Part shown: positions 48,401-60,878 of the stretch, one piece after another | Layout: each line of letters opens with the position of its first letter | Position numbering within the stretch: position 1 is the stretch's first letter | Assembly (NCBI GenBank): GCA_010094045.1 | Contig: ML986655.1 | Coordinates: 1-64,000 of the forward strand | From: Lojkania enalia | Taxonomy: Eukaryota > Ascomycota > Dothideomycetes > Pleosporales | Reading direction: 5' to 3' | Length of the DNA: 64,000 bases | The notes under the pieces: generated by a model | What the model was told of the DNA's origin: nothing | The model's database searches: none | Seen by the model: the letters and a program-made list of their open reading frames with translations, nothing else | Made by a program: the position numbers and the translations under genes

Positions 48401-50436
48401 CTCTGCTGCTGCTGCTACTGCTACTACACCCCCTGCTACTACTTAATTAACTTAAGCCCGTTAATATAAGTAGGTAGATAAACAACTACCTTCTAGCTAG
48501 TATAGCCGAATACCCTATAAGCTTATATAGGTGTAAGTTTTAGCTGCTTACGAGCTGTATAGGAAGGCCTTAATCTATACTATACTATATATACTGATAG
48601 AGATAGTTGTATACTATCCTCTATATCTATTAGCTAATACCCGGACGTACGCCTGAGATAGTATATAATATTCGACGGATCTATCTAATATAGATAGTCT
48701 CGTCCTAAATTAAAATAGATCCCTACTATACTATAATATAAGAGACTAACTATACTTATAAATATCTCTAGGATATATACTACGTATAAGAGCAGGATAG
48801 TCTTAATTCTAGTAGACGTCTACACCTACAGCTAGACTTCTCCCTATTCTTAAATTAGTAGCAGCTGTCCCCCTATATATATATAGTCGTCTAGTCTAGA
48901 CTACTATATCGTTCTCTAGCTATAAAACTTGCTGTTAGTAATATAGGTATTTAAGCTAGGGTCTATAATCTATCTATTAAGTAGTAATAGCTAATACTAA
49001 TATTACTTAGCCTATATAACTCTAAGCTATAGAGTTAAAGCTGCTATAGATTTTACTAATTAACTTAGGTTTAGAGCTACTATTATAGCTAGTCCTAATA
49101 GTTAACGCCTATTATCCCATCTTTTTATTATACTTAGTACTGGTGCTAAGACTATTATAGAGCCTATAGAGCCTACTAATACTACTAGTTACTTTTTAAT
49201 ATTATAGAGCACCTTTAACCTAGAAGATCTTAATATCCTAAGCTCCTAGAATCTCTACTTAATATCTTAATCTAGCTACTAGCCTAATAGGCGTAGTACT
49301 AAGTTAATATATAGATACTACTTAAATTTATAACTATCTCTACAGAGGTAGACTATCTATCTTAATTACTAAAGTTTCTAGCTACTATTAGTCTACTACA
49401 ACTACTATAGTTATTATAATATAATACTAAACGTTATAAACGTCCCTAGCTCTAATATAACTAGTCTAGTACGACGATAGTATAACGTATACTATACTAC
49501 TAGGTCTGAGATACTTATATATAGCTTATTATCTACTTTAGACTTGATAAGCAGTAATAGCTTATTTACTACCTAGCTATCGTTTAAGCTCTTAATTACG
49601 AGAATAAAGTTCTACTAAGCTCGATTCCCCTATACTTCTAGTATATTTACTAGGCTTATAACGCGCGTTGTTTTAAGCTAATCCTTAAACTAGGTATCTA
49701 AGTTCCCCTTTCTTAGTCGTATCTTAAGCGTCTAGTATTAAGCCTATAGTTGCATACTACGCTTAGCTTTACTTAGGTAGAGATACTTCTTAAGAGTCTA
49801 TAATCGATCGTATATAGTCTTACAGTTTGCAATTAGATAGATATATTAAGCTACTATCGTCCTCAATATCTCCTACGTGAATTCTCTAAGAGCCTTCTCT
49901 TTCTACAGCTACCGCGCCTTACTATAGCTGTACGTTCTATATTAGGCTTTATATCTTACCAATTCTTAATCAGTCAGATCTATAATATCTACTTTAGCAT
50001 CTACTACCTCAGTATTACTATCTATTCTATAGAAATCTCTGAACTACTTCTTAATTAGCTTTTTAGCATCTAGTCGAAGGACTAGCTCTTTACTAAGGTC
50101 TGGATCTACGTATTTCTAGAGCTGGTTCCGGTCCGCGCTGTCCTTCTGTAGAAATAGCTACTACGTCTAATACTCTAGCTTATTAAGAATAACTATAGCC
50201 TTAATAATAAGTAGGTCTAATTCTATTATCTTTTTAATATACTATATTACGTTAATCTATTAAAGTTTCTACTACAACTAGTTCTAAGCTCTCTAGCTTC
50301 CTAGCTAGCTTAGCATCGTTAAGGTGACTAAGGTTTTAATAAATAAGATATAATTAACTAACTAAGCCTATATTAATTAGTTCTAGTCTATCTATATAGA
50401 ATATAGTAGTAGTTAAAGGGCTTCCGGGCTTATAAC

Positions 50437-50637
50437 TGTTAGAGCTAGCTAGCTCTAATTAGAGTTAGAAAAACTACGTCTATTAACTAGAAATATGAGA
50501 TATACTATATATATATCTCTAGACCTGCTAAGAGGCTAACTATAAATAGCTTAGCTGTAATATACCCCCCCAGCTGTAGTAAATAGCAAAGCTGCCTTCT
50601 AGTTAACTGGTCTAGATACCTTTATATAGCCGTAATA
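50437..50637 (-). repeat. 5' LTR of Copia element 2, extended form
   Basis: 201 bp, same structure as 45,233-45,433: the 125-bp family LTR plus an internal polypurine tract and about 65 further bases ending CCGTAATA. On its left lies the presumed primer-binding side (ttccgggcttataac). Confidence 0.8.
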
Positions 50638-51611
50638 TATATTAAACCTATATACGCTAAGATTAGCTTAAAAAGAGTAGAAAGAACTAATTTAAACTAA
50701 AATAATAGTATTAAAATTCTTAGGATTTTAGTAGTAGTAATCTATATATAGACTACTTAGAAAGATTTTTCTCCTACCTAAAAAGTAGAAGAGACCTTTT
50801 CCTTAGACTAAGAATACTATAATAGCCTAGAGTAGGCTAAAAAAGGTAATAAAGGGAAGATAGAGCTAATAATACTCTAAAAGAGATAAAACGCCCTTAA
50901 TTAGGTATATAACTACTCTATAGTAGGTTATAGAGGATAGATAAAAATATATAAAAGAGTATCGTGTTAATTTTAGTAGAAAGGTATAAGAGATAATATT
51001 AAAGCCTACTATTAGGATTATTTAAGGTATAGAAGAGTAAAAACTTCTAGATATAAGCCTTATAGCCTATTATAACTATTACCTATACTAAGTAGACTAT
51101 AAGAGTAAGTTATATTCGATTTTATTATATAACTCCCTCTAAGTCTATTCTTTAGTTAAGTATATAACTTAATTATAGTTATTATTAACTAGTTAACTAA
51201 AATAGCTTATTATATCTCTACTATTTCTATCTAAACTATAGAAAACCTAATATAGGTCTAGATATACGATATTATCTAACTATAGTATTCTAATAAAGTT
51301 AAAATCTTAGAAAACCTTTTACTATTATTTAGTATCTTAGTAAGGTTTTAATTTAGCTTATTATCTAGAGACTAATAGATTAATAGAAAGATAAAACTAG
51401 ATATTTAAATAATATTTATATTATTTCTACTACTTAGAGTAAAATAATTAGGTAGTTTAACTATCTATAGCGGAGTTTATATATAATAATAGCGTTTATA
51501 TAACTACTACTATCTTACCTTTTTATACTTACTATAGTATAGATCCTTAAAGACTTAATTAATTAGGCGAGCTTTTAAGAGAAAGATAAGCTCCTTTAGT
51601 AAGAAGTATAA
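50638..51611 (+). mobile_element. Gypsy element 2, segment 4 (integrase region)
   Basis: It resumes the host element after Copia 2. The plus strand should hold integrase; RIP damage is heavy and only the position between RNase H and the C-terminal block supports this. It ends in TATAA, duplicated around Gypsy 3. Confidence 0.6.
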
Positions 51612-51914
51612 TGTTATAGACGCTTACGCGTAGTTGGTTAATTATACTTTAGATAGTTAACTCTATTACTATGTATTATATATAAATATTAAAATGTTAT
51701 ATAAAGAATAGAGATATCTATATTATATAGGTTTTTATAGGGGCTAGGTCTGTACTACTATACAGGCTAGCTGGGTCGGCAAAACCTTCCTCTATCGTAG
51801 TTAAAATAAGTCGGTTATATTCTAGCTAGCAGCTAATAGCTATCGCTAGCAGCTAGTTTAGATATTATAGTAAGGGTAGTATAGGTGTAGAGGTATTACG
51901 GTATTACTATAATA
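51612..51914 (-). repeat. 3' LTR of Gypsy element 3
   Basis: 303 bp from TGTTATAGACGC to CTATAATA, matching 57,268-57,570 and 57,783-58,085. The C-rich run to its right (51,918-51,923) is the polypurine tract of the minus strand. Confidence 0.9.
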
Positions 51915-52264
51915 GTACCCCCCTTTTAGTTATAAACTCCTACAAGTTAGGTCTTTATATTATATTTAGGTTATTTATAATTAAATAGTAGTTATTAATA
52001 CTAGCGTTAGTTAAGATTGTAGGTATATTAGCGCGATCAGTTATTATCGTATAGTAGTATTATACTAGGGATTAGGTCGGTTCGGTTTATATAGTAGTAC
52101 TATACTAGGGATTAGTAGTAGTATTATTACTAGTATTATATTGGTATAGTATTATTATAGGCGTTTAAGAATATACTTAGATTAGACTCTAGCGCCTAAT
52201 TAAGAATCTAGACGTAATATTATATTTAGGTCTTATTTATTTAGGTTTCTAGCGTAGTAATCTT

Positions 52265-52410
52265 CTACGGCAGTTGTCTCAGCAAAGTTACTAGCCGGGT
52301 ACTATTCTAGGTTGTGATAGCTAGTCTACTTAACTAGGTATTTATGCCGGCGTCTCTATCGGTTGTAGTAGAAGTCTTCTATTCGCTCGACGCGGTATTC
52401 CAGTTCTCTA
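52265..52410 (-). pseudogene. Chromodomain of Gypsy 3
   Basis: The minus strand reads EYRVERIEDFYYNR, a TAG, RRRHKYLVK, a TAG, then TSYHNLE and YPASNF. Both TAGs sit where the family has Trp. It is one of the best-preserved domains in the right block. Confidence 0.8.
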
Positions 52411-55400
52411 CTAATCTTAATAGGTTTAGGGTTGTGTACTTATTAACTAGATAAGTAGTTAGACGACTTAGGTGCTAGCTATAATAGTAATATATGGAAT
52501 ATAGGATATATTTTAGCTGATTTAAATAGCTTTAATCTATAAGTATACGAGAATACCTTTGCGATAACTTTATAGGGGTTTATATTCTTCTAGTTAAACT
52601 TTTTCGACAGTCTTCGTGTGCGTATATTCCTAGCGTCTAGCTAGACTAGATTACTAACCTAGTAGTTAGAGGCTAGTATGCGCTTGCGGTTAGTATACTC
52701 TTATTAGAATACTTATACTTAGGTAAGTTCTTCTCTAATATACTCTATAATATCCTTTATCTTATTAACTAGTCTATTAGCTTTCTAGGCTATTAGGGAC
52801 TGTTTTAGCGGTTAATAGATTCTTATAGGCGGCTCGAAGCTTATTTAAGAGTGCTGGCTAAAGCAGGCTAGAAATGGGGAGACTTTTATTAATTTAGATA
52901 CTATATTGTTCGCTTTAAACTGCGCTGTTAGCAGCTATTCAATCTAGTTATCTTATTCGTAGCTAGTATAGGCTTAGAGAACTTGTTCTATTACTACATT
53001 AGCATTCTCTATCTAGCTATTAGTCTTTAAATAGAAGCTGGTTAATATACGCGTATTAATTTATAGCTGTCTATAGAACTCTTAGTAGAAGATAGAGATA
53101 AACTATATCCTACAGTCGAACGTAATAGTACGTAGTAGTCTATAGTAAACCTATATATAGCGACAGAACAGTCGGACGATATTAGGAGCTTCGATTCTTA
53201 CGTATAGTATTAGGTATCTATACTTACTAAGCCTATTAACTACTACTATAATATTTATACAACCTTCTAATTCTAGTAGATTAGTTATAAAGTCTATAGA
53301 AATATCTTAAAACCTTTATTTAGGTATAGGTAATAGTTTTAGTAATCTATAGTACTTCTTTTTAGAAGCTTTACTTCTTTAGTATATATAATAATAGTCT
53401 ATATATTATTATATCGAGTCGAATATCTTTAACTAATAGTACTTACGCTAGAGTAGTTCTAAGGTCTTTTCTTAACTAAGGTGTCTACTAGACAGCAAGT
53501 TATAGATAGCTTATAGTAGCTTAAGCTTTAGCTTATTATAGTCTAGTACTATAAGTCGATCTTAGTAGTATAGTCGGTTATTACGTTTTTTATAATCAGC
53601 TAGAGTTAGAAGTTTAGATCGATAGGTTCTTTCTCTTAGTAGCTTTAGGGTATCTTAGATTAGATTATTATTCGGGTATTCTTCGTCGATAATCTCTATA
53701 ATCGATCGGCCTACTTCTATTTATTAGAATAGTTTAGGACGAAGTAATATCTATTAACAACTTCTATAGACCTCTTCTTATATAAGCTTATTTTATAACC
53801 TTTAAGTTAAGGTATTAGGCTTTTCTCTAAGTTTTCCGGGTTAGTATATAATACTAAAGTTAAACCTTAACAGATATTTTAACTAACAGGCTTATTAGTA
53901 GCTTAATTACTTTATTATTATAAAGTACTGTAGGTTCTTATAATTGTTTAGCACTTCTATAGAAAATACTGCGCCTTCTAATTCGGGCCTCTATTACTTA
54001 AAATATTAGATAATTACGAGTAGTTCCTTATTATATATCTTATAGTTACCTTTAGCAGGGTTTATATACTTAGAGAAGTAGGTAATAGGTCTTAGTTTAC
54101 TATTAGCGCCTTTCTAGGACAGTACGCCGGCTGTTATAAAGTTAGACACGTTGGCTTCTACTACTATTAGCAGCTTAGGGTTAAAGTATTAGAGAATTAG
54201 TATAGAAATAAAGGCATTCTTTAGGTAGTTAAAGGAATATTAATAGCTATTATTCCAGTTAAATCGAGTGTTCTTCTTAGTTAGGGCTACTAAGGGGGAG
54301 ACTTTCTATAAGAAGTTGCTAATAAATTGTTAGTAAAAGTTTACGAAGCTTATAAAGGCTTAAATATCTTTTATATTCTTAGAATATTTCTAGTTAATAA
54401 TTATTTCTACCTTCTTTAGGTCTATATAGATCCCTTCTATAGTAATTATATACCCTAGGTAGGTTACTTCTAACTAGTAGAACTTATACTTATCTATATT
54501 AAGCTGTAGACTATTCGCTTTTAAGGCTTTAAGAACTAGCTAAATATACTACTTATAATCCTTTAGATTTTTACTAAATATTAGAATATTGTTAATATAG
54601 GTAGTATAGAATATATTAAGGTATAGTTTTAGCACGTTATTTATAAAGTACTAGAACGTACTTAGAGTATTAGCTAGGCTAAAGGGTATTACTAGGTATT
54701 TAAATAGCCTGTAGTATATATAAAAGATAGTCTTCTATTCATCTCTTTTAGCAATCTTTAGCTTATTAAACACGGTAATAATATTAAGTTTTATATAGTA
54801 CTTAGTCTTACTAAATCGGGTTAATATTTCTTAGATTAGTAGAATCGGGTATTAGTTCTTAATAGTAATAGTATTTAGGGCTCTGTAGTCTATATAGAAT
54901 TAGAAACTACCTCTAGGTTTCTTTATAAAGATTATAGATACAGCTATTAGTAATAAGCTTACTCTAATAAATCCCTTAGATAAGTTCTTGTTAAGGTACT
55001 TTTTTAATACCTTCAGCTCGTTCTAGGACATCCTATAGAGTAGACTAAAGCTAGTTTACTTACTATTCTCTAGTTTAATCTTATAATCGTATAGTTATTA
55101 TTTAAGTAGTTTATCTATATTTTTATATAAGAAGACGGTTAATAGGTTATAGTATTCTTTAGGTACTTTAGTAATAGGGTTAGTATATACCTTTAGGGCT
55201 AGAGCCTTATTAATATTAACTATTAATATAGTAAAGATTTTATAGTTAGATTACTAGAAGAGTTAAACTAGTAGTATAGCGCCTATATAGTATATATCTA
55301 GCTATAGTATAGACTTTAAGTATTTAGGCTTAGACAGGTCTTCTTAGCTATAATCTTCGTTTAAGGTTAGATTGGTTTTAGTTTTAAGTTCTTTTAACTA

Positions 55401-57267
55401 GCGTAGTATTTTAGATAGCTAGTAATTATATCAGGTATAGTTTAACAGGCGGAGCTTTAAATAGTACTACCTAAGCTTTAAGCTATATAGGGGTTATAAA
55501 TTAATTACTTTAAAGTCTCCTTTTATATTAGATTTAGATAGTTTATAGTTTTTAATAACCGTTTAAATAGCTTATTAGTAGACGGTAGTACTAGTAGATT
55601 ATAAGTATTAAGTTAGGTATCGGTTAGTGGTAAAGACTAGCTATTTATTCTTATAGTCTAGGTTTATATAATACTTATATATCTATAGCTGTCTTAGAAT
55701 TAACTAGTATTTTTCTAGTATAGTTATATAGAAATATACTATCTCTAAATAGTTTAGGTATTAGAGGGTTAGAGTAACTAAGTAGGAGATAGTCCTCTTA
55801 TAGAGGACTTCTCTATTAAAGCCGGTTAGGTATAGATTATATAAGAGTTATATCTTTTAGAATTTTAGAGTATATATAAAATCTCTATAGATATAGCTAT
55901 AATTAGTAGCCCTAGTATTAATAAAAATATTAATATCTTACTAGACTAAGTTTTAATAGATCGAAAAAGGAGTTAGAATCTAGTAGTCCTATAACTATTT
56001 TTATAGGGGCTAGTTCTATAAATATATAGAGATTTAGTATAGGCGTAGTCTTAAAAGGTAATTTACTTCCAGGACGGACCTTTTAGTAATATTCTAGTTA
56101 GTAAGACTAGCTACGTTTAAGAGTAAGAATAACAGCCTTATCTATAAAATAACAAGCGTATTAAGGATTAGTTAGAGGATTAGTTAGAGAATCGAGAGTA
56201 GGATCTATAGGGTATAATAGGGCTCTAAGACCCTTAATAGATTAATAGTAGAGGGGCGCTGTATTCTAGTAAAATATATCTCTTACTACTATATTTATAA
56301 CAGCATCCTTTATAGCAGCACCTTTCTTATTTATTAGAGCCTATAAGCGTGTAGCTAGAAGTATTAAGTTCTATAGCGTTCGGGTCCTTCTAGTAAGTAG
56401 TATAATACTTCAGTTATTTATAGTAGTTGCCGGGTAGGTAATATAGATTAGTATTATATAAGGAAATTAGGTTAGTGTAGTTATTTAGGGTGCTAGGTAT
56501 TATAATACTAATTATAGCACGGCGGAGTTTATTAGAGAGAAAATGTTGGAGATATATAATTTATCCGATCTTATTTAGTTTAGTATCTACAATTAGGCGT
56601 CGGAATTTAGTAAAGTAAGTAGGGAACCTGCTTTAGCCTTATTTTAAGGTTTCTAGCTTACTCTATACTGTAGTCTCCTTGTTCCGGTCGCTATAGGTAG
56701 ATTCTAAGAAGGTGACCAAGCTGTCTATAGAGTTGATATCCTTATCTATTAATAGGTTAACTAATATTACTAGATCTTATTCTAGGCGGGAATAGATATA
56801 TAGAAGGCGGGTACGTTTAGTTGGGTATTAGTCAGCATTTCCTTCTAGTTTATAGCGGAGCTTTCTAACAAAGTATAAAAGCTCTAAACGTTTACTAGAA
56901 AATATTAGAGGGTTAGATAAGTAGTTAGAATAGAAATACGGGTTATACGTAGTTTTAGGCGGATTAGAGGTTAATGTAGGTATCTGTTTAAAAGTTAGAG
57001 TTATAGGCTGAGTTAGGCTAAAAGTAGGTAATAGTTCTATCACTATTAATATACTAGTAGCTAGTAGAGGGGTAGCTGTTTAGCAGCTACTAAATTCCCT
57101 TTATATCGCTTTAAGGTCTAACTTATAGCAGTTCTCTTAGGTTACTAAGGCCTCTACTAGCATCTTATTCTTCTGCTATAAAGAGTTCAGCTTACCCTAG
57201 ATCTCTTTAAGCATGCTAATAAGCGCGTTCTTATCTATAGTATATAATAGTAGATAATGTAATATAA

Positions 57268-57570
57268 TATTATAGACGCTTATATATAGTTAGTTAATCG
57301 TACTTTAGATAGTTAACTCTATTACTATATACTATATATAAATATTAAGATATTGCGTAAAGAATAGAGATATCTATATTATATAGGTTTTTATAGAGGC
57401 TAGGTCTATACTACTATACGGGCTAGCCGGGTCGGCGAAACCTTCCTCTATCGTGGTTAAGATAAGTCGGTTATATTCCAGCTAGCAGCTGATAGCTGTT
57501 GCTAGCAGCTGGTTCGGGTATTATAGTAAGAGTAGTATAGGTGTAGAGGTGTCGCGGTATTACTGTAATA
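57268..57570 (-). repeat. 5' LTR of Gypsy element 3
   Basis: A 303-bp copy of 51,612-51,914. It keeps more CG and CA sites than the left LTR. Confidence 0.9.
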
Positions 57571-57782
57571 TATAATAGCTAAAGTACTAGTATTATAAAG
57601 TAAATATAAAGCGAAGATTAGTATTATAGTAGCTTATTAAAAGAAATACGTAGATAAGAAGAAAATATACTTATCTCTAGTAGTAGGAAATAAGTTACTA
57701 GTATTAAATCGATATATTAAATTAACCTATTCTAAAAAGAAATTAGATTAGAAGTATTTTAGACCTAATATAATAATAAAGG
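57571..57782 (+). mobile_element. Gypsy element 2, segment 5 (integrase C-terminal part)
   Basis: The plus strand reads KKKYINKKK, LVLNRYIKLTY and KLDWKYFRP with RIP stops, the usual C-terminal integrase stretch that precedes a GPY/F or chromodomain region. It is the continuation of Gypsy 2 across Gypsy 3 and ends at the next insertion. Confidence 0.65.
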
Positions 57783-58085
57783 TATTATAGACGCTTATAT
57801 ACAGTTAGTTAATTATACTTTAGATAGTTAACTCTATTACTATATACTATATATAAATATTAAAATATTATATAAAGAATAGAGATATTTATATTATATA
57901 GGTTTTTATAGGAGCTAGGTCTATACTACTATATAGGCTAATTAGGTCGGCGAAACCTTCCTCTATTATAGTTATAATAAGTTAGTTATATTCTAGCTAG
58001 TAGCTAATAGCTATTACTAACAGCTAGTTTAAGTATTATAGTAAGAGTAGTATAGGTATAGAGATATTATAGTATTACTATAATA
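57783..58085 (-). repeat. 3' LTR of Gypsy element 4
   Basis: Third 303-bp LTR of the Gypsy 3 family, more strongly affected by RIP than the other two. The left flank is AAAGG. The partner duplication is not available because the right part of the element is missing. Confidence 0.85.
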
Positions 58086-60336
58086 GTACCTCTCTTTTAG
58101 TTATAAGCTTCTATAAGTTAGGTTTTTATATTATATTTAGGTTATTTATAATTAAGTAGTAGTTATTAATACTAGTATTAGTTAAGGTTATAGGTATATT
58201 AGTATAATTAGTTATTATTATATAGTAGTACTATACTAGAGATTAAATCGGTTTAATTTATATAGTAGTATTATAATAAGGATTAAGTTAGATTATAGAT
58301 ATATTAGCGCGATTAGTTATTATTATATAGTAGTACTATTATAAGCGTTTAAATATATACTTAAGTTAGATTCTAAACGCTTAATTAAGAATTAGATATA
58401 ATATTATATTTAGGTCTTATTTATTTAAGTTTCTAATATAGTAATCTTCTACGGTAGTTATTTTAGTAAAGTTACTAGCTAGGTACTATTCTAGGTTATA
58501 ATAGCTAGTTTATTTAACTAGGTATTTATACTAGTATCTCTATTAGTTATAGTAGAGGTCTTCTATTTACTTAATAAACTATTCTAGTTTTCTATTAATT
58601 TTAATAGGTTTAGAGTTATATACTTATTAACTAGACAAGTAGTTAAATAACCTAAATACTAGCTATAATAATAATATATAGAATATAGAATATATTTTAA
58701 CTAATTTAGGTAACTTTAATCTATAAGTATATAAAAATATCTTTATAATAATCTTATAAGGACTTATATTCTTCTAGTTAAACTTTTTTAATAGTTTTTA
58801 GGTATATATATTTCTAGTATCTAACTAAACTAAATTATTAATCTAGTAGTTAGAGGTTAATATATACTTATAGTTAGCGTACTTTTATTAGAATACTTAT
58901 ACCTAGGTAAGTTCTTCTCTAATATACTCTATAATATCCTTTATCTTATTAACTAGTCTATTAGCTTTCTAGGCTATTAAGGATTATTTTAGCGGTTAAT
59001 AGATCCCTATAAGCAGCTTTAAGCCTATTTAAAGATACTAGCTAAAATAGACTAAAAATAGAGAAACTTTTATTAATTTAGATACTATATTATTTACTTT
59101 AAACTATACTGTTAGTAGCTATTTAATCTAGTTATCTTATTTATAGCTAGTATAGGCTTGGAGAACTTATTCTATTACTATATTAGTATTCTCTATCTAA
59201 CTATTAATCTTTAAATAGAAGTTGGTTAATATATATATATTAATTTATAGCTATCTATAAAGCTTTTAGTAGAAGATAGAGATAAATTATATTCTACAGT
59301 TAGATATAATAGTATATAATAGTCTATAGTAAATCTATATATAATAATAGAATAGTCGAATAATATTTAAAGTTTCGATTCTTATATATAGTATTAAGTA
59401 TCTATATTTACTAAGCCTATTAACTACTACTATAATATTTATACAACCTTCTAATTCTAGTAGATTAGTTATAAAGTTTATAGAAATATTTTAAAACCTT
59501 TATTTAGGTATAGGCAACAGTTTTAGTAATCTATAATACTTCTTTCTAAAAGTCTTATTTTTTTAATATATATAATAATAGCTTATATATTATTATACTA
59601 AGTTAAATATCCTTAACTAATAGTACTCGCGCTAGAGTAGTTCTAAAGTCTTTCCTCAACTAGGGTATCTATTAGATAATAAGTTATAGATAGCTTATAG
59701 CAGCTTAAACTTTAGCTTATTATAGTCTAATACTATAAGTCGATTTTAGTAGTATAATTAGTTGTTATACTCTTTATAGTTAGCTAGAATTAGAAGTTTA
59801 AATTAATAGGTTCCTTCTTTTAGTAGCTTTAAAATATTTTAAATTAGATTATCGTTCGGGTATTCTTCGTTAATAATTTCTATAATCGATTAATCTACTT
59901 CTATCTATTAGAATAGTTTAGGATAAAGTAATATCTATTAATAACCTCTATAGGCCTCTATTTATATAAGCTTATCTTATAACCTTTAAGTTAAAATATT
60001 AGATTTCTTTCTAAATTTTCTAGGTTAGTATATAATATTAAAGTTAAACCTTAATAGATATTTTAACTAATAGGTCTATTAGTAGTTTAACTACTTTATT
60101 ATTATAAAGTACTATAGGTTCTTATAATTACTTAATACTTTTATAAGAAATACTATACCTTCTAATTCGGGCCTCTATTACTTAAAATATCGGATAATTA
60201 TAAGTAGTTCCTTATTATATATCTTATAGTTGCTTTTAGTAGGGTTTATATACTTATAGAAGTAGGTAATAGATTTTAGTTTACTGTTAGCACTTCTCTA
60301 AAATAGTATACTAGCTATTATAAAGTTAAACATATT
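57783..60336 (-). mobile_element. Gypsy element 4, second copy of the Gypsy 3 family, interrupted
   Basis: It aligns with 51,612-54,155 of Gypsy 3 over its whole length: LTR, chromodomain region (about 58,440-58,600), integrase and RNase H. It breaks off at 60,336, where the LTR of Gypsy 5 begins. The RT and gag half is not in the window and presumably lies beyond Gypsy 5. It carries more RIP changes than Gypsy 3. Confidence 0.85.
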
Positions 60337-60878
60337 TGTTACTAACCTATATACTACTAGTATATGTAATAACCGCCGTTGCAGTTATATACACGCCGGA
60401 GCCTTATTTATATTAGATTAGTTAGAGGTAGTAGCTTTAGTAAAGAGAGAGTAGTAGAATTGCCTAGTTCTTCAAGTATAATAAATATATTCTTAGAAGT
60501 CTAACGTAGTAATAAGATAAATCTACAAGAATAACTATATAGGACTTAATCTCCTAAAGGAATTTTCCGTCTTATATAGTTAGGTCTAAGACTACTAAGC
60601 CTAGCCTATTAGGTCTATTAGGTCTATCAGGTCTATCCTACTATACCTAATACTTCTACCTTTATTATATATATAAGTTATACTATACCTTATTATCTAC
60701 CTAATTATCTTCCTAGTTTCTATAGTTCTACTATTTACTATCCGATAATTAGTCCTTAATATATTTCTACCTATTATTATCTTATTAGCCCTCGTTTAAG
60801 TCGACCTATATAGTAGCTAATATTAGATTAAGCTCTAACTATAGAAGCGGTACCTCTTAGCATTCTATATTTATAATA
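60337..60878 (-). repeat. 3' LTR of Gypsy element 5
   Basis: 542 bp from TGTTACTAACC to TTATAATA, similar along its whole length to the solo LTR at 26,535-27,071. The sequence to its right (60,879-60,890) is purine-rich on the minus strand (ggagagagtagg), a fitting polypurine tract. Confidence 0.8.

Larger units (their letters stand above)
45233..50637 (-). mobile_element. Copia element 2, complete but RIP-inactivated
   Basis: A 5,405-bp copy of the same Copia family as element 1, in opposite orientation, with TATAT on both sides (45,228-45,232 and 50,638-50,642). Domain order on the minus strand mirrors element 1: gag about 50,250-49,200, integrase about 48,500-47,600, RT about 47,050-46,400, RNase H to about 45,450. 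Both its LTRs have the longer 201-bp form. It is inactivated by RIP stops throughout. Confidence 0.9.
51612..57570 (-). mobile_element. Gypsy element 3 (chromovirus), complete but RIP-inactivated
   Basis: A 5,959-bp Ty3/Gypsy element with 303-bp LTRs and a TATAA duplication (51,607-51,611 and 57,571-57,575). Minus-strand order from the right: gag (a short open stretch at 56,828-57,043 has FVRKLRYKLEGNAD, typical of chromovirus Gag), protease, RT with the altered box YINNILIFS (about 54,577-54,603), RNase H, integrase (about 53,600-52,700) and a C-terminal chromodomain. It is inactivated by stops. It inserted into the integrase region of Gypsy 2. Confidence 0.9.

Noticed and set aside
56828..57043. 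71-codon minus-strand frame as an independent gene
   Set aside because: It is the surviving N-terminal piece of Gypsy 3 Gag, with stops on both sides, and is described under that element.
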